From Leucobacter denitrificans (GTDB lineage: Bacteria > Actinomycetota > Actinomycetes > Actinomycetales > Microbacteriaceae): a stretch of 64,000 nt of DNA. Positions 60,464-64,000 of the stretch are shown here, piece after piece. Numbering within the stretch: the stretch's first letter is position 1; every line of letters begins with the position of its first letter. The stretch spans positions 310,001 through 374,000 of the forward strand of contig NZ_CP060716.1 in assembly GCF_014396385.1 (NCBI RefSeq). Direction: 5' to 3'. A program made the position numbers and the translations under genes. The notes below the pieces were generated by a model, which was not told the origin of the DNA, searched no databases, and saw nothing but the letters and a program-made list of their open reading frames with translations.

Positions 60464-60479
60464 GGTGAGGTTGTCTTAC

Positions 60480-60553
60480 GGGGCGTTAGCTCAGTTGGTT
60501 AGAGCAAAGGACTCATAATCCTTCGGTCGTGGGTTCAAGTCCCACACGCCCTA
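60480..60553 (+). tRNA. tRNA with CAT anticodon (Met elongator or Ile2)
   Basis: 74 nt. Acceptor GGGGCGT pairs with ACGCCCT (first pair G-U); D-arm TAGCTCAGTTGGTTAGAGCA; anticodon stem AAGGA/TCCTT around loop CTCATAA (anticodon CAT); T-arm GTGGG-TTCAAGT-CCCAC. No CCA is encoded. There is no C1-A72 mismatch, so it is not the initiator. Elongator tRNA-Met and lysidine-modified tRNA-Ile2 share CAT; the GGTCG...TTCAAGTCC pattern would suit Ile2 as well. Confidence 0.93.
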
Positions 60554-60594
60554 CTCATCCGCAAGGTGCCTCAGTTGCGCTGCACTGAAGCGAG

Positions 60595-60915
60595 CTATAC
60601 ATCGTCATCTGCGGCGAGGCCGCCCTCAGCCTCCCACGACTCCACTCGTTCAGTCTTTGACGCCGAAAACTTGAGCCGAACGCCGTGACCCCGACCACCG
60701 TTACCGTCGGAAACGAAGTGTGCTCCGAGACGCTCGAGCGCACTCCGAAGTTCAATACGTTGATCTATTGTCAGCGGGAACAGACTCTTCTCAAAGTTGC
60801 GCAGCTGACGACGTGTCAGACCTGCCGCTTCGGCAGCGTCAGCCGCCGATACTCCAACGAGTGCTCGGGCGGCTCGAGCTAAATTTCCGGTCAGTGGAAG
60901 AGGTTCTTTGCTCAT
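60595..60915 (-). CDS. Small XRE-like helix-turn-helix regulator
   Basis: 106 aa. Helix-turn-helix region LVGVSAADAAEAAGLTRRQL followed by RNFEKSLFPLTIDQRIELRS and LERLGAHFV, the XRE order (helix, scanning helix, dimer helix). The C-terminus is acidic. It lies downstream of the tRNA and beside a GntR-type regulator. Neither a toxin partner nor a phage gene is adjacent, so the target is unknown. Confidence 0.7.
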   Translation of the reverse strand: MSKEPLPLTGNLARAARALVGVSAADAAEAAGLTRRQLRNFEKSLFPLTIDQRIELRSALERLGAHFVSDGNGGRGHGVRLKFSASKTERVESWEAEGGLAADDDV

Positions 60916-60954
60916 ATGTTCACCCTGCCAGAACTCGCGATATTTATCGAGTGA

Positions 60955-61722
60955 TTACGAACCCGCGATCGTGCGATCGGGATCATAGCCGGCCTCAATC
61001 AGTGAGGTGGCCCGTTCGGTCTGGGTGTTGAGTTCGAGCATGTCAGTATGCAGACCGAGATCCCGATCCACATGGAGCGCCATGGTGTGCGCGGCATGCC
61101 GAACATCTCGTGCCTCGATTGCCTCGACGAGAGCCCTATGATCTGAGTGCATGGTCTCAATCGTGGTGCCGAGAAACACTCTGTTCTCTGCTCCAGCGCG
61201 TTCGAGCACAGACATGACGCCGAGGTATAGGTCGAGGAGGAGCTTGCTACCACTTGCCTCAACAATGAGCCGGTGGAAAGATTCAGGCGTAGTGCTTCTG
61301 TTGCAGGTGTCATGCGTTTGTGTTCCCGCAGTGACCGATGCCTGAAGTGCTCGTTTTAGCGCTGCCAGCTGCTCGTCAGTGCGATTCACGGCCGCGTGCT
61401 GGCTCGCTTCAATTTCAAGCGAACGACGATACACCAGCACTTCCTCGAGATCTTGGTCAGCAAGAAACTCGGAGATGATCGAACTCACCGGCGTTCGGGA
61501 CCGTACGAATGTGCCAACACCCGGAACGCTCTCGAGCATCCCGAACGCAGCGAGGGACCGTACTGACTCGCGAACCGTGGAGCGACCCACTCCGATGAGT
61601 TCTACGAGTTCGGGTTCTTTTGGAATGAGGCTTCCCACTTCCCAATCGCCAGCGGTGATTTTGGCGCGCAAGAAATCGATAGTATCGCGCACCTTTTGGG
61701 AGCCGCGGGTAGAGCCTGCCAT
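60955..61722 (-). CDS. FadR-subfamily GntR transcriptional regulator
   Basis: 255 aa: N-terminal winged helix (VRDTIDFLRAKITAGDWEVG then ELIGVGRSTVRESVRSLAAF and GMLESVPGVGTFVR) and a C-terminal all-helical FCD ligand domain (LVYRRSLEIEASQHAAVNRT, FHRLIVEASGSKLLLDLYL, DHRALVEAIEARDVRHAAHT). Ligands of this family are usually organic acids. GAGG lies 7 nt before ATG 61722, and TATAGT (61760-61755 on the minus strand) is a good -10. Divergent from ferrochelatase. Confidence 0.88.
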   Translation of the reverse strand: MAGSTRGSQKVRDTIDFLRAKITAGDWEVGSLIPKEPELVELIGVGRSTVRESVRSLAAFGMLESVPGVGTFVRSRTPVSSIISEFLADQDLEEVLVYRRSLEIEASQHAAVNRTDEQLAALKRALQASVTAGTQTHDTCNRSTTPESFHRLIVEASGSKLLLDLYLGVMSVLERAGAENRVFLGTTIETMHSDHRALVEAIEARDVRHAAHTMALHVDRDLGLHTDMLELNTQTERATSLIEAGYDPDRTIAGS

Positions 61723-61845
61723 GAATGACCTCGTATGTAAGTGAGCTAGACCTAACTATATCGGTGAGAACGCTACGAAACTCCTCCAACGCGCGAAGGG
61801 GAGGCAGGTTGTTGCGGGATCGACGAGCCCAATTTCACTAAATCA

Positions 61846-61858
61846 GATGTTATACATC
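61846..61858 (+). promoter_or_regulatory. Palindrome in the GntR-hemH intergenic region
   Basis: GATGT-TAT-ACATC, a perfect 13-bp dyad, flanked by repeated ATCAG units (61842-61846, 61856-61860) and CTGAT near 61874. FCD-type GntR proteins usually bind short dyads of this size near their own gene, so this is a candidate operator for the adjacent regulator. It lies 36 bp before the hemH ATG. Confidence 0.45.
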
Positions 61859-61893
61859 AGATCTACAGGAAACCTGATGATACGGTGCAAGTC

Positions 61894-63021
61894 ATGAGCA
61901 AATCCACTTCGATGACAACAGCATCAAACTCAGACTCGCTCCCGTACGACGCGCTCCTGGTGTGCTCATTTGGTGGCCCGAACCAGTCAGAAGATGTCGT
62001 TCCGTTTTTGCGCAATGTCACCCGCGGCAAAAACATCCCCGAGGAACGTCTGGTTGAGGTTGGGGAGCACTACTACCGCTTTGGCGGAAAGAGTCCAATC
62101 AACGAACAGAACCTGCAGCTCGTTGAGGCACTACAAGAAGAACTCAGCGACCGAGGCGTGAATCTCCCAGTGATTTGGGGAAACCGTAACTGGCACCCGT
62201 ACACAACCGACACATTGCGCGATGCGGCCGCATTTGGCACTCAGCGTGTGCTTACGCTCGTCACGAGCGCGTACGCCTCTTACTCCGGCAGTCGTCAGTA
62301 CCGCGAACACTTGGCCGAAGCCGTCAACGTTCTCGGGTCAGCTGCCCCGAGCATCGATATTCTGCGGCCATTCTTTAATGATCCCGGGTTCGCGCTCGCG
62401 AACGCGGACGCGATTGGAGAAGCAGCCTCACGAATCGACGGTGGCCTCCAAGACGTACATATTGTGTACGTCACTCACTCAATTCCTGACACGATGCAAG
62501 AAGCATCGGCTGTCACTGGTCCCGGGTATCGCGAACAGCACCTCGACGTTATGGCAACGATCAACAGTGAGCTCGAGACGAGACACTCGGTTTCGTTCGA
62601 CTCTTCGTTGGCATATTGCTCACGCTCCGGAGACCCCCGCGTGCCCTGGCTGGAACCCGATGTGAACGATCACATTGAAGCACTCGCTTCCCAGGGCGTT
62701 CGACGCATCATTATTGCTCCAATCGGTTTCATTTCCGACCATATGGAGGTTGCATTCGATCTCGATATTGAGGCACTCGAGACCGCGGGTGAACAGGGGG
62801 TTCAGGCGGTGCGAGCTGACACGGTAGGTGTGCGCAAGGTTTTTATTTCGGGTCTTGTTGACATGATTCTTGAGCGCGCAGCGCGTGAGCGCGGTGAAGA
62901 GGTTGCCCCCACAGTGAGTGGATCGTACGCAGCTTTCCCCGACATCGCACCACCAGGAAGCTGCCGCATGCGACACGGCGAGGTGACGGGGATCCAGGTT
63001 ATTGCGGGCGAAGATGACTAG
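61894..63021 (+). CDS. hemH: Ferrochelatase (coproporphyrin III ferrochelatase type)
   Basis: Inserts iron into the porphyrin; in actinobacteria this is normally the coproporphyrin route (CpfC). 375 aa from ATG 61894, with TACGGT 7 nt upstream (near-leaderless). It has VCSFGGPNQSEDVVPFLRNV, VTSAYASYSGSRQYREHLAE, ITHSIP-like YVTHSIPDTM and GFISDHMEVAFDLDIEALET, which holds the metal-binding Glu. GTG 61885 is an alternative start. No other heme-synthesis gene is adjacent. Confidence 0.95.
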   Translation: MSKSTSMTTASNSDSLPYDALLVCSFGGPNQSEDVVPFLRNVTRGKNIPEERLVEVGEHYYRFGGKSPINEQNLQLVEALQEELSDRGVNLPVIWGNRNWHPYTTDTLRDAAAFGTQRVLTLVTSAYASYSGSRQYREHLAEAVNVLGSAAPSIDILRPFFNDPGFALANADAIGEAASRIDGGLQDVHIVYVTHSIPDTMQEASAVTGPGYREQHLDVMATINSELETRHSVSFDSSLAYCSRSGDPRVPWLEPDVNDHIEALASQGVRRIIIAPIGFISDHMEVAFDLDIEALETAGEQGVQAVRADTVGVRKVFISGLVDMILERAARERGEEVAPTVSGSYAAFPDIAPPGSCRMRHGEVTGIQVIAGEDD

Positions 63022-63031
63022 AAAACCCTGT

Positions 63032-63050
63032 TAAGGCGAGCCTTTCCTTG
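63032..63050 (+). promoter_or_regulatory. Iron-box-like (DtxR/IdeR) site upstream of dps
   Basis: TAAGGCGAGCCTTTCCTTG keeps the GG..AG.CT..CC core of the DtxR consensus TTAGGTTAGGCTAACCTAA at 11 of 19 positions. It ends 1 bp before the dps -35, a position suiting activation rather than repression. In Corynebacterium, iron-storage genes are reported to be activated by DtxR. Confidence 0.45.
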
Positions 63051-63051
63051 C

Positions 63052-63080
63052 TTGCGCTGAAAACTCTAACGCGTATCGTT
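63052..63080 (+). promoter_or_regulatory. dps promoter
   Basis: TTGCGC (63052-63057), exactly 17 nt, TATCGT (63075-63080); the transcript would start near 63087, leaving a leader of about 48 nt with GGAGGG at 63124-63129 before the dps ATG. Confidence 0.55.
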
Positions 63081-63134
63081 AACTAGTAAGGCGGAACAAA
63101 ATGAACCGCTCAATCGTGTAGATGGAGGGAAACT

Positions 63135-63623
63135 ATGGCCTATCTAGAAAAGCACTCGACTACACTTCGAGACGATGACGCACGACTTGCAGGTGTTGCG
63201 AAACACCTCACGCCAGTGCTTCACAACCTCATTGCCCTCGGAGTAAACGGCAAGCAAGCCCATTGGCATGTTCGCGGTGAAAACTTCGTGTCTGTACACG
63301 AATTTCTCGATGAGATTATTGCTCATGCCCAAGACAACGCGGACACGATTGCTGAGCGACTCGTAGCCCTAGGGCTCGCAGTTGACGCACGAATCAACAC
63401 GGTTGCCGAGAAGTCGGGCAACCCTGCAATGCTGGTCGGCTTTCAGCAGGCTGAGGTGACGGTTCGTGAGATGATCGCGCAGCTCGATGCAACGCTCGAC
63501 GCGCTCTACAGTGCAGTCGACGGACTTGAGCGAATTGATCCTGTGAGCCAGGATCTCGTCATTGCCGCTGCGCAACTATTTGACAAGGATCGTTGGTTCC
63601 TGAATTCCCACTACGCAAAGTAG
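63135..63623 (+). CDS. dps: Dps family ferritin-like DNA-protecting protein
   Basis: Dodecameric iron-storage and DNA-protection protein. 162 aa, four-helix bundle. The intersubunit ferroxidase ligands sit in GVNGKQAHWHVRGENFVSVH EFLDEI (His/Asp/Glu). LLxL-rich helices follow, with ending DKDRWFLNSHYAK. GGAGGG precedes the ATG. Iron-related neighbours (hemH upstream) and the iron-box-like site suggest iron control. Confidence 0.94.
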   Translation: MAYLEKHSTTLRDDDARLAGVAKHLTPVLHNLIALGVNGKQAHWHVRGENFVSVHEFLDEIIAHAQDNADTIAERLVALGLAVDARINTVAEKSGNPAMLVGFQQAEVTVREMIAQLDATLDALYSAVDGLERIDPVSQDLVIAAAQLFDKDRWFLNSHYAK

Positions 63624-63641
63624 ACCTGCAGGTTCGTCTAT

Positions 63642-63695
63642 ACAACAAAGGGGCCGCGTCCTCACCATCTGGTGGGTACGCGGCCCCTTTGTTGT
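63642..63695. terminator. Bidirectional terminator between dps and fabF
   Basis: ACAACAAAGGGGCCGCGT (63642-63659) and ACGCGGCCCCTTTGTTGT (63678-63695): a perfect 18-bp stem with an inner TCACC/GGTGG extension in the loop, A/T-rich at both bases so it can act for both convergent genes. Confidence 0.88.
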
Positions 63696-63720
63696 GAACC
63701 TTAGTCCGGTCCGTGAAATC

Positions 63721-64000
63721 TTACGAGTCGTAGGAACGTACTGCGATCACTGCGTTATGGCCACCAAAACCAAACGAGTTCGAGATTGCCAGCTGTGGGC
63801 CATCGCCGAGGGGCTGTGGATCGCTCGAGACTTGGAGTGGAATCTCCGGATCTCGATTTACGAGGTTGATAGTTGGGGGAGCTGTGCGATTGTGTACGGC
63901 GAGAATTGAGAACATCGCCTCAAGTGCACCTGTGCCACCGAGCAGGTGACCAGTGGCAGCCTTCGTTGCAGAAACTGGAATTTCACGAGCTCGATCACCG
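63721..64000 (-). CDS. fabF: Beta-ketoacyl-[acyl-carrier-protein] synthase II, C-terminal part
   Basis: Fatty-acid elongation condensing enzyme (KAS II). The visible 92 residues, cut by the window edge, include VSATKAATGHLLGGTGALEA with the catalytic His and Lys, and the C-terminal glycine-rich SNSFGFGGHNAVIAVRSYDS block, which is diagnostic. The active-site Cys lies outside the window. Convergent with dps. Confidence 0.93.
   Translation of the reverse strand, partial: GDRAREIPVSATKAATGHLLGGTGALEAMFSILAVHNRTAPPTINLVNRDPEIPLQVSSDPQPLGDGPQLAISNSFGFGGHNAVIAVRSYDS

Noticed and set aside
60480-60553. tRNA gene as a phage or island attachment site
   Set aside because: No integrase is nearby and no repeat of the tRNA 3' end was noticed downstream; the two regulators alone do not make an island.

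Overview
The window reads as chromosomal DNA of a moderate-GC actinomycete, most likely Microbacteriaceae (Leucobacter/Gulosibacter-like). The evidence is conserved actinobacterial gene order (leuS-comEA-comEC-holA-rpsT-lepA-hemW-hrcA-dnaJ-rsmE-HIT-phoH-ybeY-era; ruvAB-yajC-secDF-rel; alaS-ruvX-mltG-aro-efp-nusB-pyr), many GTG/TTG starts, actinobacterial mIHF and DUF349 proteins, and start codons placed about 6 nt after a TAnnnT -10 box (leaderless transcripts). The genus call is inference; no rRNA is present. No gap between genes exceeds 300 bp. The largest are 7404-7627 (divergent rpsT/lepA region) and 32511-32723 (rpsD leader).

Layout. 1-7068: leuS, the DNA-uptake pair comEA/comEC and holA. 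7143-18073: rpsT (reverse), then translation, heat-shock and RNA genes up to era, including a CIRCE operator in front of hrcA-dnaJ. 18070-21772: a DUF2207 membrane protein divergent from leuA, which has a leucine leader peptide and terminator-like attenuator. 21775-29241: a candidate SOS box, ruvAB, yajC-secD-secF and the (p)ppGpp synthetase/hydrolase. 29223-36416: an orphan AbiEi-like gene, DUF349, rarA, rpsD with a long leader, and alaS. 36420-41938: ruvX, mltG and the shikimate genes aroE-aroC-aroK-aroB. 41956-47723: an accessory block between aroB and efp. It holds a Xre/RES toxin-antitoxin pair, a MoxR-type AAA+ ATPase divergent from a VWA protein plus an unrecognised third protein, and a thioesterase. 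47851-57713: efp, nusB and a complete de novo UMP operon (pyrR-pyrB-pyrC-membrane protein-carA-carB-pyrF) with a PyrR-binding leader. 57716-64000: an mIHF-guanylate kinase fusion, a DMT-type membrane protein, a 3-methyladenine glycosylase, a tRNA(CAT), two regulators, ferrochelatase, dps with an iron-box-like site, and the 3' end of fabF.

Two conserved genes, hemW and aroC, are each split by a missing base in a homopolymer run. Either they are sequencing or assembly errors, or the genes are broken. The strongest candidates for something undescribed are the AAA+/VWA/third-protein module, driven by two face-to-face leaderless promoters in a 32-bp gap, and the RNA-level control regions of leuA and rpsD. 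Apparent synteny breaks occur after leuA (recO, uppS and ruvC are not here) and after gmk (rpoZ is not here).
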